A DNA stretch of 64,000 nucleotides. It comes from Acidimicrobiaceae bacterium (GTDB lineage: Bacteria > Actinomycetota > Acidimicrobiia > Acidimicrobiales > Aldehydirespiratoraceae). The position numbers and the translations under genes are program-made. The stretch covers positions 23,668 through 87,667 of the forward strand of contig JAPPLH010000003.1 in NCBI GenBank assembly GCA_028819505.1, in the 5' to 3' direction. The notes beneath the pieces were generated by a model, which ran no database searches, was not told the origin of the DNA, and saw only the letters and a program-made list of their open reading frames with translations. Position 1 is the stretch's first letter. The number at the start of each line of letters is the position of its first letter. Below, piece by piece: positions 18,867 to 27,856 of this stretch.

Positions 18867-19733
18867 TCAGGTCCTCTCCGCGATCTGGTCGCGGTAGCTG
18901 CGCCACAGGAACGGTATGAGCACGACGAAGATGCCGATGACGGTGAGGACCGCTATGGCGTTGCCCTTGCCCAGCCGGCCGATGTCGAAGGCGGTGGCGA
19001 TCCGGACGTTGTAGACCGCCAGGGTGTGGGCCTCGGTGAACCGGTTGCCGGTCCACACGAACACGCTGTCGTAGACGCGGTAGGCGTCCATGACCGAGAT
19101 CAGGCCCACGAACACCACCAGCAGCCGCAGGTGCGGCAGGGTGACGTGCCAGAGGTTGCGCCAGAAGCCGGCCCCGTCGAGGGCCGCTGCCTCGACCCGC
19201 TCCTCGGGAAGCGTCTGCAGCCCCGCGAAGAAGGTGATCATGGCGAAGGGCATGACGTACCAGATGTACTGGACCACGATCAACACCTTGACGTTTGAGG
19301 CGCTGACCGCGAAGGCGTCGTCGGTGAACACCTCCCACAGCCAGGAGACCAGTCCGCCCCGCTCGAACAGGTCCTCGTAGATGAGCGTCCCCACCACGGG
19401 GGTGACGATGAACGGGAGCAGCAGCGCGGCCATGTAGACGGCACGCCCTCGCCCGATCCGGTCGAGCAGCAGCGCCACGGCGAGGCCGAAGATCATCGAC
19501 GCCGGCACGGTCACCACGACGAACACCAGCGTGAACTGCACCGCGGCCCAGAACTCCGGGTCCGACAGCACGTCGCGGTAGTTGTCCCAGCCCACCCATT
19601 CGGGGTTGTTGAGGTCTCGGAGGAGCAGCTTCTGGAAGCCCAGCCAGACCGTGGTGATCAGCGGGAAAACCATCAGGGCCAGCATGACGATCACGCTCGG
19701 GATGGTGAACCACCAGAACGTTCGTCGATTCAC
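18867..19733 (-). CDS. ABC importer permease, MalF/UgpA type
   Basis: 288 residues, six predicted membrane helices beginning WWFTIPSVIVMLALMVFPLI. The EAA loop reads EERVEAAALDGAGFWRNLW, followed by HVTLPHLRLLVVFVG. Size is normal for the UgpA/LacF group. The gene follows the binding-protein gene across a 92-base gap that contains a strong hairpin, which probably lowers permease expression relative to the binding protein. Confidence 0.94.
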   Translation of the reverse strand: MNRRTFWWFTIPSVIVMLALMVFPLITTVWLGFQKLLLRDLNNPEWVGWDNYRDVLSDPEFWAAVQFTLVFVVVTVPASMIFGLAVALLLDRIGRGRAVYMAALLLPFIVTPVVGTLIYEDLFERGGLVSWLWEVFTDDAFAVSASNVKVLIVVQYIWYVMPFAMITFFAGLQTLPEERVEAAALDGAGFWRNLWHVTLPHLRLLVVFVGLISVMDAYRVYDSVFVWTGNRFTEAHTLAVYNVRIATAFDIGRLGKGNAIAVLTVIGIFVVLIPFLWRSYRDQIAERT

Positions 19734-19772
19734 GGCCGTGTCCTCCCGTTTGGGAACCCTACGCGTTGGAGG

Positions 19773-19816
19773 GACTGGGGGTAGGCGGGGTCGGAACCCG
19801 TCGCCTACCCCCAGTC
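19773..19816 (-). terminator. Strong hairpin between binding-protein and permease genes
   Basis: GACTGGGGGTAGGCG (19773-19787) pairs perfectly with CGCCTACCCCCAGTC (19802-19816), and GGGT...ACCC in the loop can extend the stem. Its place directly after the binding-protein stop fits an attenuator or an mRNA-stabilising 3' hairpin, as known in maltose-type operons, so that binding protein is made in excess. Confidence 0.75.
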
Positions 19817-19825
19817 ATCCAAGCG

Positions 19826-21322
19826 CTAGAGCAGTCCCTGCTCGGACGCCTCGGCCAGGTAGGCGGCCTCGGCGGCGGCCAGGGCGTCGGCGACCGGCGT
19901 GCCGTCGAGGATCGTCACGAGCGCCTCGCCGAGCTTGGCCCGGGCCAGGCCGGCGGCCGGATGGGTGAGGTCGGCTCCGCGACCCCGCACCAGGCTCGCC
20001 TCGGCCGCTGCCGCGTCGCGCGGGCCGTTCGGATGGGACACGCCCGTGCGGGTCACCAGGCCGAACTCGGCCGCAGCCTCCTGGCTCTCGAGGTCGGTGG
20101 CGGCCAGCATCACCAGGAAGATGTGCTCGACCATGTCCTCTGGGGTGCCGACCGGGATCATCCAGCCGTCGATGTAGGCCGGTGCGGCCACGGTGTCGCC
20201 AACGGTGCCGAGCGCGGGCGCGAACTGGATCTCGCCCACCACGGTCGAGGCCTCGGGGTCGTCCATGGCCCCGGCCCGGGACGCCCAGGTGTGGCCCAGG
20301 ATCGCCTCTCCAGTCTGGAAGGCGGCCTGCACGTCATCGGTGCTGTACGACCCGGCCGCGTCGGGCGCGCAGGTCTGCCACATGTCGCGCAGCAGCGTCG
20401 CGGCCTGGACTCCCTCAGGGCTGTTGAAGTTCGGCTGCCCGCTGACGGGATCGATCGGGGTGACTCCCAGGGATCCGAGCACGCTGTCGAACTCGATCTG
20501 CCATGCCCATCCGGCGGAGAGCATGTACAGGAATCCGATGTCGTAGCCGCTCGCGATGATCTGCTGGCACGTGTCGAACGCTTCCGCGAACGTTGTCGGC
20601 ACCGACATGCCCAGTTCCGCCATCGCAGGCTCGTTGTAGAAGACGTGCATGGTGTTGGAGATCATGGGGATCGAGTAGATGTTGCCGTCGATGGAGGCCA
20701 TGTCCCAGAACGCAGCATCGATCTGGTCGAGGTTGAACTCGTCCCGGTACTTGTCGATCAGGTCGTTGAGGGGCAGCGCGAAGCCCTGGTTGGCCAGCTC
20801 GCCGATGAACGCGTTCGAGCCTTGGTAGACCTCGAAGGTCGGGGCGCCCGTGGAGGCGTCCAGCGTCATGGCGTTGCGGGCCTCGACCGAGTCGAGGAAC
20901 TGGTAGTTGAACGAGTAGTTCCCCTCCTCGCAGTCCGCCACTTCCTCGGCGTACTGCGACACGATCGGGAACTCCCAGCCCATCAGGTCGATCTCGATGC
21001 TCTCACTGGGGTTCGGGATCGGGCACTCGTCGGAGATGAGCTCCATGGCCATCTCCTCTTCGGCCATCTCCTCCTCGGGTTCGGCCATCTCCTCGGTGGC
21101 CATCTCCTCTTCGGCCATCTCCTCTTCGGGTTCGGCCATCTCCTCCTCGGTGGCCATCTCGGCCTCGTCGGCGGAGGCCTCCGTCGCCGCAGCCGTGGAC
21201 GTGTCGGCTTCGGCCGCCGGGGCCGGCGTTCCGTCGTCGTCATCCCCGCACGCGGCGGCGATGAGGGTCAGAGCACAGAAGGCGGCGAGGATTCGCCACC
21301 AACGGCGCGATGTTGCTTTCAT
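19826..21322 (-). CDS. ABC importer solute-binding lipoprotein with acidic Met/Glu repeat linker
   Basis: 498 residues from ATG 21322, preceded by an AGGAGGG ribosome-binding site. Signal peptide and lipobox: RRWWRILAAFCALTLIAAAC. Residues about 23-95 are a low-complexity linker rich in Ala, Glu and Met with repeated EEMAEPEEEMAEEEMA blocks. The remainder is a family 1-type sugar-binding fold (MGWEFPIVSQYAEEV, ISNTMHVFYNEPAMAELGM, TGEAILGHTWASRAGAMDD). The trap lies outside the membrane and hands substrate to the two permeases. The ligand cannot be read; the fold is shared by binders of sugars, glycerol phosphates and other polyols. Confidence 0.92.
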   Translation of the reverse strand: MKATSRRWWRILAAFCALTLIAAACGDDDDGTPAPAAEADTSTAAATEASADEAEMATEEEMAEPEEEMAEEEMATEEMAEPEEEMAEEEMAMELISDECPIPNPSESIEIDLMGWEFPIVSQYAEEVADCEEGNYSFNYQFLDSVEARNAMTLDASTGAPTFEVYQGSNAFIGELANQGFALPLNDLIDKYRDEFNLDQIDAAFWDMASIDGNIYSIPMISNTMHVFYNEPAMAELGMSVPTTFAEAFDTCQQIIASGYDIGFLYMLSAGWAWQIEFDSVLGSLGVTPIDPVSGQPNFNSPEGVQAATLLRDMWQTCAPDAAGSYSTDDVQAAFQTGEAILGHTWASRAGAMDDPEASTVVGEIQFAPALGTVGDTVAAPAYIDGWMIPVGTPEDMVEHIFLVMLAATDLESQEAAAEFGLVTRTGVSHPNGPRDAAAAEASLVRGRGADLTHPAAGLARAKLGEALVTILDGTPVADALAAAEAAYLAEASEQGLL

Positions 21323-21402
21323 GTCTCTTCCCTCCTGATGGGATTGTTGTCGGGACACTCTCGGCGCGCTTCGGGCGCGGGAGATCTTGAGGGGCCGGGC
21401 GC

Positions 21403-22551
21403 TCATGGTGCGGTGCCCGCTATCAGCGACGCAGGGGCCAGGTAGCCGGACGCGTCGCGACTCCAGCCGTTGTCTGCGGCCGACTGAGCGAGCGCCTCGT
21501 CCCAGAGGATCCGGGGACGCTGCTGGGAGTTGCACACGATCAGCGCGTACGCCTCCGACTCGCCGACGTTCGCGAAGTCTCTCCACGCGCCGGGAGGCAC
21601 CGAGACCACGGAGCCCTCCTCGGGGCGCTCTGCCAGCCGGTCCGCGCCGCGGTTGACGGAGACCTCCCACCGCCCCGCTGTCAGGATCGCGGCCTGGGGC
21701 GCGGTCAGCCGGTGCAGGCCGAAGCTTGCGCCCGGAGCGGCCCGCAGCCACTCGACGCTGAACCCGTGGGGATCGGTGATCGGCGGCCGGTGGTGGCGGT
21801 CCTCGGTCAGGCCGTGGCCGATGACGGGCGCCAGCTCGACCGGCGGCGATGCGCCATTGAGGGAGACGCTCGACAGCAGGGCATGCCGCGACCAGGCGAG
21901 GTCGGCGAGCGTCACGGCCCGTGCGGCCAGATCGGTGTCGCTGTAGCTGTCCAGAGAGGACAGATGCGACGGCCCCAGCGGTTCGACGCAATTCTCGGGA
22001 GCCCGGCCGTCGGCGGCCTCGATGACGGTGCCGTCGGGCCCGAGGAACAGACCGGTCTCGGCGGCGGCCCTCAGCACACTGGGCGCCCAGACGATCCCGC
22101 CTGTCTCGTCGCCGCCGAGCACCGCGTACAGCCAGCCGTCGTCCGGGCCGATGTTCTCGAATCCCCGGAACACCCAGGTCGGAACGGAGAACACCGTCCC
22201 CGCCGAGATGTCGAGGGTCTGCTGGCCGTGCTCACCGATCCGCATGCGCCAGGCGCCTCGAGTGCAGATGAACACCTCGGCCGTGAAGTGCATGTGCTGG
22301 TTGTTGACGACTCCGTGGCCCATTGAGGCCGCGCCGACATGGAAGCCGTGCGCCTCGGGGAGATTCACCACCTGGTCGGGGTTCTGCGACACGCCCGGCC
22401 CGATGAGCGAGTAGCTCGCCTTGCCGGATGAGCGGGGCAGGCGCACATCCACGAAGGCCGACCGGTCCGCGACGAACTCTTCGGGCCGGATGACCCGGCG
22501 CGCGAACTCCGAGGGATCGATCTGCGACGCAAGATCAGCAGCGGCGGTCAT
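21403..22551 (-). CDS. Double-cupin protein, putative dioxygenase or isomerase
   Basis: 382 residues from ATG 22551, overlapping the LacI stop by four bases (ATGA). Two cupin barrels are recognisable. The first holds NNQHMHFTAEVFICTRGAW (H-x-H...E pattern of metal ligands) and SVPTWVFRGFENIG with a late aromatic/His-poor second motif. The second (about 230-360) has ASFGLHRLTAPQAAILTAG and VSVPPGAWRDFANVG with fewer ligands. This layout resembles gentisate/homogentisate-type or sugar-isomerase-type bicupins. It is the first enzyme gene after the regulator, so it likely acts early on the imported compound. Confidence 0.8.
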   Translation of the reverse strand: MTAAADLASQIDPSEFARRVIRPEEFVADRSAFVDVRLPRSSGKASYSLIGPGVSQNPDQVVNLPEAHGFHVGAASMGHGVVNNQHMHFTAEVFICTRGAWRMRIGEHGQQTLDISAGTVFSVPTWVFRGFENIGPDDGWLYAVLGGDETGGIVWAPSVLRAAAETGLFLGPDGTVIEAADGRAPENCVEPLGPSHLSSLDSYSDTDLAARAVTLADLAWSRHALLSSVSLNGASPPVELAPVIGHGLTEDRHHRPPITDPHGFSVEWLRAAPGASFGLHRLTAPQAAILTAGRWEVSVNRGADRLAERPEEGSVVSVPPGAWRDFANVGESEAYALIVCNSQQRPRILWDEALAQSAADNGWSRDASGYLAPASLIAGTAP

Positions 22552-23630
22552 CGGCCTGCACTCGGCTCGGTGCCGCAGCTGCGCCTGGAGTACGACCCTG
22601 GCCTGGCCCGGCCGGCGTCTCCCCTGCGGGTGGTGAGGCCGCGGCGCAGCGTGCCGGCCACCACCACCGACGGCGGCGGTGCGTCGGAAGCGTCGGAGCC
22701 GTCGCCTGACGCGAGTTTCACGGCGTGCTCGGCGAGCTGGTCGGCCGGCTGAACCAGTGTGGTCAGGTCGTAGCCCGCCCAGCTCGCCTGGGGCAGCCCG
22801 TCGAAGCCGGTCACGAGCACGTCGGCCGGCGCGGTCAGCCCGCGGCGGCGGAGGCCGTCCAGCATCCCGAAGGCCACCTCGTCGCTGCCGACCATGATCG
22901 CGTCGGGAAGCCTGTCGAGGTTCGCCGCCGTGTCGGCGGCCCGGTAGCCGGCCTCGTAGGTGAAGGCGCCCGCTTCCATGTAGTTGCAGGTCGCGCCGGT
23001 GGAGGCGAGCGTGCGGGCCGCGCCTCTGAAGCGGGCCCGATCGGTGGAGGCCGCCGCCACCCCTCCCAGGTAGAGGACTCGGGTGCATCCGAGGCCGGCG
23101 AGGTGGCGGGCCAGCTCCGAGGCGCCGGCCTCGTTGTCGACAGTCACCGAGGGGACGATCCCGGCCGCGTCGGGATGGTTGAAGGCCACCAGCGACAGTC
23201 CGGTCTGTCGCATCCGGGCCAGTTGGGCCTCGGCGATGTTGGCGGAGGCCAGGATCAGCCCGTCGAGGCGGTACTGCATGACCGCTTCGAGGGTCTCGTT
23301 CACCTCGGCGTGGTCGAGGAAGCTGAACAGCAGCAGTTGCCGGCCACGGGCGGTGAGCCGGCGAGAGAAGTAGGTCACCACGTTCTGCCAGTACTCGCCC
23401 ACCGCGGGAACGACGGCACCGACGATGCTGGTGCGCTGGGACTTGAGGCTGCGCGCGATGGCGTTGGGCACATAGCCGAGCCGGTCCGCGGCGGCTTCGA
23501 TCTTGAGGCGCGTGTCGGGTGCCACCACCCCAGGGGTTGTGAAGCACCTGGCGACGGTGGCCTGCGAGACGCCTGCGGCCGCGGCGACGTCCACTGATGT
23601 GACTGGGCGCTTGCGGTCCGGTCGGACCAT
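22548..23630 (-). CDS. LacI-family transcriptional regulator of the ABC/NTF2 locus
   Basis: 360 residues. N-terminal helix-turn-helix: TSVDVAAAAGVSQATVARCF followed by the hinge helix LGYVPNAIARSLKSQRTSIVG. The rest is a periplasmic-binding-protein-like effector domain (DGLILASANIAEAQLARM, VTVDNEAGASELARHLAGLG, DAIMVGSDEVAFGMLDGL). It should repress the downstream genes until a small-molecule inducer binds. A CG-centred palindrome lies 12 bases before the start. The stop overlaps the cupin start, so regulator and locus are in one transcript. Confidence 0.94.
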   Translation of the reverse strand: MVRPDRKRPVTSVDVAAAAGVSQATVARCFTTPGVVAPDTRLKIEAAADRLGYVPNAIARSLKSQRTSIVGAVVPAVGEYWQNVVTYFSRRLTARGRQLLLFSFLDHAEVNETLEAVMQYRLDGLILASANIAEAQLARMRQTGLSLVAFNHPDAAGIVPSVTVDNEAGASELARHLAGLGCTRVLYLGGVAAASTDRARFRGAARTLASTGATCNYMEAGAFTYEAGYRAADTAANLDRLPDAIMVGSDEVAFGMLDGLRRRGLTAPADVLVTGFDGLPQASWAGYDLTTLVQPADQLAEHAVKLASGDGSDASDAPPPSVVVAGTLRRGLTTRRGDAGRARPGSYSRRSCGTEPSAGR

Positions 23631-23641
23631 CCGACGATCCT

Positions 23642-23657
23642 ATGTATACGTATTCAT
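23642..23657. promoter_or_regulatory. CG-centred palindrome, candidate LacI-family operator
   Basis: ATGTATACGTATTCAT is a 16-bp near-perfect palindrome (14 of 16 positions) around a central CG step, the usual form of LacI-family operators. It is 12 bp upstream of the lacI-type start (23630) and lies in a short AT-rich patch, so it would allow autoregulation. No second copy was seen before the binding-protein gene. Confidence 0.7.
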
Positions 23658-23717
23658 CGTTGCAACCACAGGCCGCGCGAGACTTGCCCTCTCGGCGAGG
23701 CGGCCGGCGTCCGAAGG

Positions 23718-24686
23718 TCAGCCGGTGTGCAGCAGGATCTGCCTCCACACGGCTGTCTCGTCGATCAGCACCCACTCGCGGCGCAGCCCGCGAGGGCCGA
23801 TCTCGGCGTGGCTGATTCCCATGACGTGGACGTCGGCGCCGCTGGGCCGGCCGAAAGCCCCCCAGCCGTCGTGGGCGCCGGTCAGCGACCAGCGCAGCGC
23901 GGCCCGGGGACCCAGGCCGTCGTCGTCGCGTCCGATGCGGTGGTGGATCTCGAAGCGGGCCTGGGGCAGGGAGCTGCGCAGCCTGAGCCAGAACCGGTCG
24001 GCCGCAGCCCGTCCGTGGCCGGTGCGGCCGCCCGGCAGCTCAAGTTGAACGGCCCTGTCGTAGTGCTCGGCGACCACGTCCAGGCCACCGTCCATCACTC
24101 GCTCCAACATGTCCGCATAGCGGTCGCCCGCCGGATGGTCGTTGCCCGCGCCGGTGTAGGCGGGTGCGGCATCCAATGACGGGTGGAAGGGACGGCGGCA
24201 CGCCCCGGGTCCGCCCTCCGCATCGATCTGCTCCGCGGCGTATCGCTTGGGGTCCAGGCCGAGCTGGCGCACGATCGCTCCCTGGTCCCGTACCAGCCAC
24301 TCGTCGTAGATCTGGTTCTGGCGGGCTGCGCAGTCGGCGATGATGCGGTAGCGCAGCTGCGTGCCGGTCGGGGGCCCGTAGGCGCCGTCGCCGCTGTGGG
24401 TGGCCAGCGACATGATCCGGTGCGACGACAGGAAGCCGGCCTCGTCGTCGCCGCTCCAGATCACGTCCTCGCCCAGGAGCTGGCGGTCGCCGAAGGTGGC
24501 CAGGGTCGCAAGGGTCGCGGCGATCACGCCCCGGTTTCCCCTGACTGTCCCCTCCGGCGACCGAACGACGACGTCGGGCGCGTAGAGCTCCTCGATGGCG
24601 TCGACCTCGCGGCCCTCCCAGATCCGGTAGGTGATGCCGAGGATGTAGTCAGGCAGGTCCAGGTAGCGGGGGTCGAAGCCCTTCAC
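23718..24686 (-). CDS. Tandem NTF2/SnoaL-fold protein C
   Basis: 322 residues with two NTF2-like domains: about 10-150 (IEELYAPDVVVRSPEGTVRG, SSHRIMSLATHSGDGAYGP, YDEWLVRDQGAIVRQLGLD) and about 185-315 (YADMLERVMDGGLDVVAEHY, RIGRDDDGLGPRAALRWSL, REWVLIDETAVWRQILLHTG). It is the most divergent of the three paralogues and is upstream of the lacI-type gene on the same strand (87-base gap). It may be read into the same transcript or stand alone. Domain 1 resembles SnoaL-like ester cyclase/limonene-hydrolase-like folds in pattern; activity is unknown. Confidence 0.75.
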   Translation of the reverse strand: MKGFDPRYLDLPDYILGITYRIWEGREVDAIEELYAPDVVVRSPEGTVRGNRGVIAATLATLATFGDRQLLGEDVIWSGDDEAGFLSSHRIMSLATHSGDGAYGPPTGTQLRYRIIADCAARQNQIYDEWLVRDQGAIVRQLGLDPKRYAAEQIDAEGGPGACRRPFHPSLDAAPAYTGAGNDHPAGDRYADMLERVMDGGLDVVAEHYDRAVQLELPGGRTGHGRAAADRFWLRLRSSLPQARFEIHHRIGRDDDGLGPRAALRWSLTGAHDGWGAFGRPSGADVHVMGISHAEIGPRGLRREWVLIDETAVWRQILLHTG

Positions 24687-24753
24687 ACCCGCCCGCCGCC
24701 GGCTTCAGGGCGTCCGTGAGGAAGTTTGAACCGGTCACGTCGCAATGCTGTCA

Positions 24754-24844
24754 TCCCGCTCTTGTTCGCTGCGCTCACGGGCCGCTCGGGCCGCGGCCTC
24801 TCCCGTATGGACCGCACACTCCCGCCAATTTGCTCGGCCTCTCA
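24754..24844. repeat. Dispersed intergenic repeat, copy 1
   Basis: Begins CCCGCTCTTGTTCGCTGCGC, continues ACGGGCCGCTCGGGCC and ends GCTCGGCCTCTCA, whose final TCA is the stop codon of etfA read on the minus strand. It fills most of the gap between etfA and NTF2 protein C. Related copies lie at 25831, 26755 and 33568, with a fragment at 35367. Confidence 0.8.
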
Positions 24845-25813
24845 GCGGCCTTCGAGCGCCTCGGTGAGCTTGGGCAGCACCTTGTGAACGTCGCCGACGA
24901 TGCCGAGGTCGGCCACCGCGAAGATGGGGGCCTCGGAGTCCTTGTTGATGGCGATGATGTTCTTGGAGCCCTTCATGCCCACCAGGTGCTGGGTGGCGCC
25001 CGAGATGCCGCAGGCGATGTACACCGTGGGCTTGACCACCTTGCCGGTCTGGCCGACCTGGTAGCTGTAGGGCACCCAGCCCGCGTCCACGATGGCCCGG
25101 CTGGCCCCCGGCGCGGCGCCCAGCTGCTTGGCCAGGCCCTCGATCATCGAGTACGCCTCCGCAGCGCCCAGTCCCCGCCCGCCGGAGACCACGATGGCGG
25201 CCTCGTCGAGCTTGGGGCCCTCGGACTCCTCGGTGAAGCGGTCCCGGACCACCGCCCCGCCGGTGGTGCCGAGGTCGGGAACGGGAAGGTCCACGACCTC
25301 CGCCGGCGAACCGCCAACCGCCGCGGGCTCGAAGGACTTCGGACGGACCAGCCAGATGTCGGGCCCGCCGCCGGTGAACCGGGAGGTCACGTTGAGGGTG
25401 CCGCCGAACACAGGCTCGACGCCCACCAGGCGGTCCCCGTCGAGGCGCAGGTCGACCACGTTCGACAGCACGCCGACGTCCAGCTTCACCGACAGCCGGG
25501 CGGCCACATCGCGGCCGTCGTAGGTGGTGCCGAGCAGGAAGGCGTCGGGCGCGGCCACACTGCCGTCCGAGATGGCGGCGGCCACCGCCGAGGCGACCGA
25601 CACGCCCTTCATGCGCCCGTCGAGGTCGCCGGTGGCGTACACCGCGGTGACCCCATGGTCGCCGAGTTCGGCCGCGCAGGCCGCGCCGTCTCCCCCGCAG
25701 AACACCTCGACGGTGCCGGCAACCTCACGGGCCTTGGCCAGCATCTCGAGCGTGATCGTGGCCACGCCGTCGTTGCCGGCCTCACAGAACACCCAGATCT
25801 TGTCAAGTGCCAT
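24842..25813 (-). CDS. etfA: Electron transfer flavoprotein alpha subunit
   Basis: 323 residues from ATG 25813, with an AGGAGG site eight bases upstream. The C-terminal FAD-binding stretch is intact: [40 protein letters not shown] and [22 protein letters not shown] accepts electrons from acyl-CoA dehydrogenases and passes them to the quinone pool. It follows etfB on the same strand, separated by a copy of the dispersed repeat. Length is normal. Confidence 0.97.
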   Translation of the reverse strand: MALDKIWVFCEAGNDGVATITLEMLAKAREVAGTVEVFCGGDGAACAAELGDHGVTAVYATGDLDGRMKGVSVASAVAAAISDGSVAAPDAFLLGTTYDGRDVAARLSVKLDVGVLSNVVDLRLDGDRLVGVEPVFGGTLNVTSRFTGGGPDIWLVRPKSFEPAAVGGSPAEVVDLPVPDLGTTGGAVVRDRFTEESEGPKLDEAAIVVSGGRGLGAAEAYSMIEGLAKQLGAAPGASRAIVDAGWVPYSYQVGQTGKVVKPTVYIACGISGATQHLVGMKGSKNIIAINKDSEAPIFAVADLGIVGDVHKVLPKLTEALEGR

Positions 25814-25830
25814 GGCCGAGCCTCCTATTT

Positions 25831-25920
25831 CCCGCTCTTGTTCGCTGCGCCCGCGGGCCGCTCGGGCCACAGCCTCGCTCCGTTCTTGGTGAAGGTTCTC
25901 ATGCTGCTGCCCGGCCTCTA
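25831..25920. repeat. Dispersed intergenic repeat, copy 2
   Basis: Same start (CCCGCTCTTGTTCGCTGCGC) and GGGCCGCTCGGGCCACAGCC core as copy 1; the middle has diverged. The right end CGGCCTCTA includes the stop codon of etfB (minus strand). It separates etfB from etfA. Confidence 0.75.
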
Positions 25921-26697
25921 GATGACCTTGAGTTCGTCGAGGAAGGCGACGATGCGCTCGTGCGCGTCGCCCTCGTCCACCACGACCTCGCCGGCGGCCC
26001 GCTCGGGCGCCTCGGCGACGTCGGTGATCTCCTGGCCCGCACCAGCCCAGCCGACCCGCTCGGCGGCGATGCCGAGATCGGCGATCTTCAGCTGGTCGAC
26101 CGGCTTGTTCTTGGCCTGCATGATCCCCCGGAACGACGGGTACCGGGGCTCGACCACTCCGGCCGTCACCGACACCACCGCGGGCAGCGGGCACTCGACA
26201 AGGTCGGCGCCGGACTCGGTCTGGCGGCGCACGGTGGCCGTGGAGCCCTCGACCGCGATCTCCTTGGCGAACGTCACCGAGGGCAGGCCGAGCAGTTCGG
26301 CCACCTGGGCAGGCACCACGCCGGTGTAGCCGTCGCTGGACTCGGTGGCGGCCAGCACCAGGTCGGGCTCGGTCCGCTCGATGGCCGCGGCGAGCACGCG
26401 GGACGTGCCCAGAGCGTCGGAGCCGGCCAGCGCCTCGTCACTGACGAGTGTGGCCGAGTCGGCCCCCATGGCCAGGGCGGTGCGCAGGCCGCTCACCTCG
26501 TCGTTGGGCACCATCGAGACCAGGTGCACAGAACCCTCGCCGGCGGCGTCCACCAGCTGCAGGGCCATCTCCACCCCGTAGGAGTCGGACTCGTCGAGGA
26601 TGAGCTTCACATCGCGCCGCAGCGTCCTGGTCTCTGGGTCCAGCGCGCCGGGATCGGCGGGATCGGGAATCTGCTTCACGCAGACGACAACCTTCAT
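25918..26697 (-). CDS. etfB: Electron transfer flavoprotein beta subunit
   Basis: 259 residues from ATG 26697 (MKVVVCVKQIPDP); an upstream extension is not conserved. The AMP-binding signature region reads LLGLPSVTFAKEIAVEG with SDGYTGVVPAQVAELL before it, and MQAKNKPVDQLKIADLG near the end, the recognition loop for partner dehydrogenases. It forms the heterodimer with EtfA encoded downstream. Confidence 0.97.
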   Translation of the reverse strand: MKVVVCVKQIPDPADPGALDPETRTLRRDVKLILDESDSYGVEMALQLVDAAGEGSVHLVSMVPNDEVSGLRTALAMGADSATLVSDEALAGSDALGTSRVLAAAIERTEPDLVLAATESSDGYTGVVPAQVAELLGLPSVTFAKEIAVEGSTATVRRQTESGADLVECPLPAVVSVTAGVVEPRYPSFRGIMQAKNKPVDQLKIADLGIAAERVGWAGAGQEITDVAEAPERAAGEVVVDEGDAHERIVAFLDELKVI

Positions 26698-26754
26698 GGG
26701 CGCCAAGTGTGCCAGCGCACAGCCAGAAACGAACCCCGCCCACCGAAGTTGTTT

Positions 26755-26842
26755 CCCGCTCATGTTCGGGCCGCTCGGGCCACGGCCTCGCTCAACATCC
26801 GCCAAGTTCTTCATTCGACGCGGCCTATCCGCTCGGCCTCTG
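26755..26842. repeat. Dispersed intergenic repeat, copy 3 (shortened)
   Basis: Keeps CCCGCTCATGTTC, GGGCCGCTCGGGCCACGGCC and GCTCGGCCTCT but lacks about a dozen bases after TTCG. Unlike the other copies it does not touch a stop codon; it lies between the divergent starts of etfB and the lipid kinase gene. Confidence 0.7.
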
Positions 26843-26913
26843 GATCACCGCCTCTTGCTCGCATGCCCCGCCCTGTTCAGCGCGCCTGGCCCGCGAGCGG
26901 ACAGACTGGGCGG

Positions 26914-27825
26914 ATGCGGGTGCTGCTGCTGGTGAACTCGGCCGCTTCGTCGGTGACCGGACGGCGCCGGGTGGTGATCCAGAAGGCGCTGTCGGCCGAC
27001 CATGAGGTGACCCTGTCCGAGACCGTCCGGCGCGGCCACGCCACGCGGCTGGCCCGCTCGGCCGCCTCCGACGGCATCGACGTGGTGGTGGTCCTGGGCG
27101 GGGACGGCACGCTCAACGAGGCCGCCAACGGCCTGGCCGGCACCGGCACCGCCCTGGCGGCGCTGCCGGGAGGAAGCACCAACGTGTTCGCCCGCATCAT
27201 CGGCCTGCCCGACGACCCCATCGAGGCCGCCGGCCAGCTCCTCGACGCCCTCGACCGGGGCGCCGTCGCCAGGATCGGGCTCGGGGTCGTCGACGGGCGG
27301 TACTTCCTGTTCCACTGCGGCATCGGGTTCGACGCGGCCGTGGTGGAGCTGGTCGAGAGCCGCGGCCCGCTGAAGCGCTGGGCCGGGCACCCGCTGTTCG
27401 TCTACGCGGCGGCGACCACCTGGCTGCAGCGGCCCAACCGGCGACGTCCTCCCATGCGGGTGCTCGATGCCGACGGTGAAGCGCTGGCCGAGGGCCTGTT
27501 GACAATCGTGCTCAACCTCAACCCCTACACCTACCTGGGGAGCCGCAGCTTCGACCTCGTGCCGGGCCTCGGCCTCGACGAGCCCCTGGCAACCGTGACC
27601 CTTCCCAGCCTGTCGCTGCACCGGATGCTGCCGGTGGCTCTGAGGGCTCTGCGCTCAGGCGACGTGCGAGGCCTGCCCGGAGCGACAGTCCACGAGGGCC
27701 TGAGGGACCTGACCGTGAACGCGGAGCCGCCCGTCGCGTACCAGGCCGACGGCGACCACCTCGGCGCGGCGCCCCGCCTGAGGATCCGCTGGGCCCCCGA
27801 AGCCCTGCGCCTGGTCCTGCCCTGA
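26914..27825 (+). CDS. Diacylglycerol/lipid kinase family protein
   Basis: 303 residues from ATG 26914. The DAGK catalytic motif reads VVLGGDGTLNEAANGL, then ALPGGSTNVFARIIGLP, and the late NAEPPVAYQADGDHLG. This family phosphorylates diacylglycerol or related lipids at the membrane. It is followed by a convergent glycerophosphodiesterase gene, so both concern glycerolipid turnover. Confidence 0.92.
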   Translation: MRVLLLVNSAASSVTGRRRVVIQKALSADHEVTLSETVRRGHATRLARSAASDGIDVVVVLGGDGTLNEAANGLAGTGTALAALPGGSTNVFARIIGLPDDPIEAAGQLLDALDRGAVARIGLGVVDGRYFLFHCGIGFDAAVVELVESRGPLKRWAGHPLFVYAAATTWLQRPNRRRPPMRVLDADGEALAEGLLTIVLNLNPYTYLGSRSFDLVPGLGLDEPLATVTLPSLSLHRMLPVALRALRSGDVRGLPGATVHEGLRDLTVNAEPPVAYQADGDHLGAAPRLRIRWAPEALRLVLP

Positions 27826-27856
27826 GCGGCTTGCTTCCTCCCGCGGAGCCTCGGGC

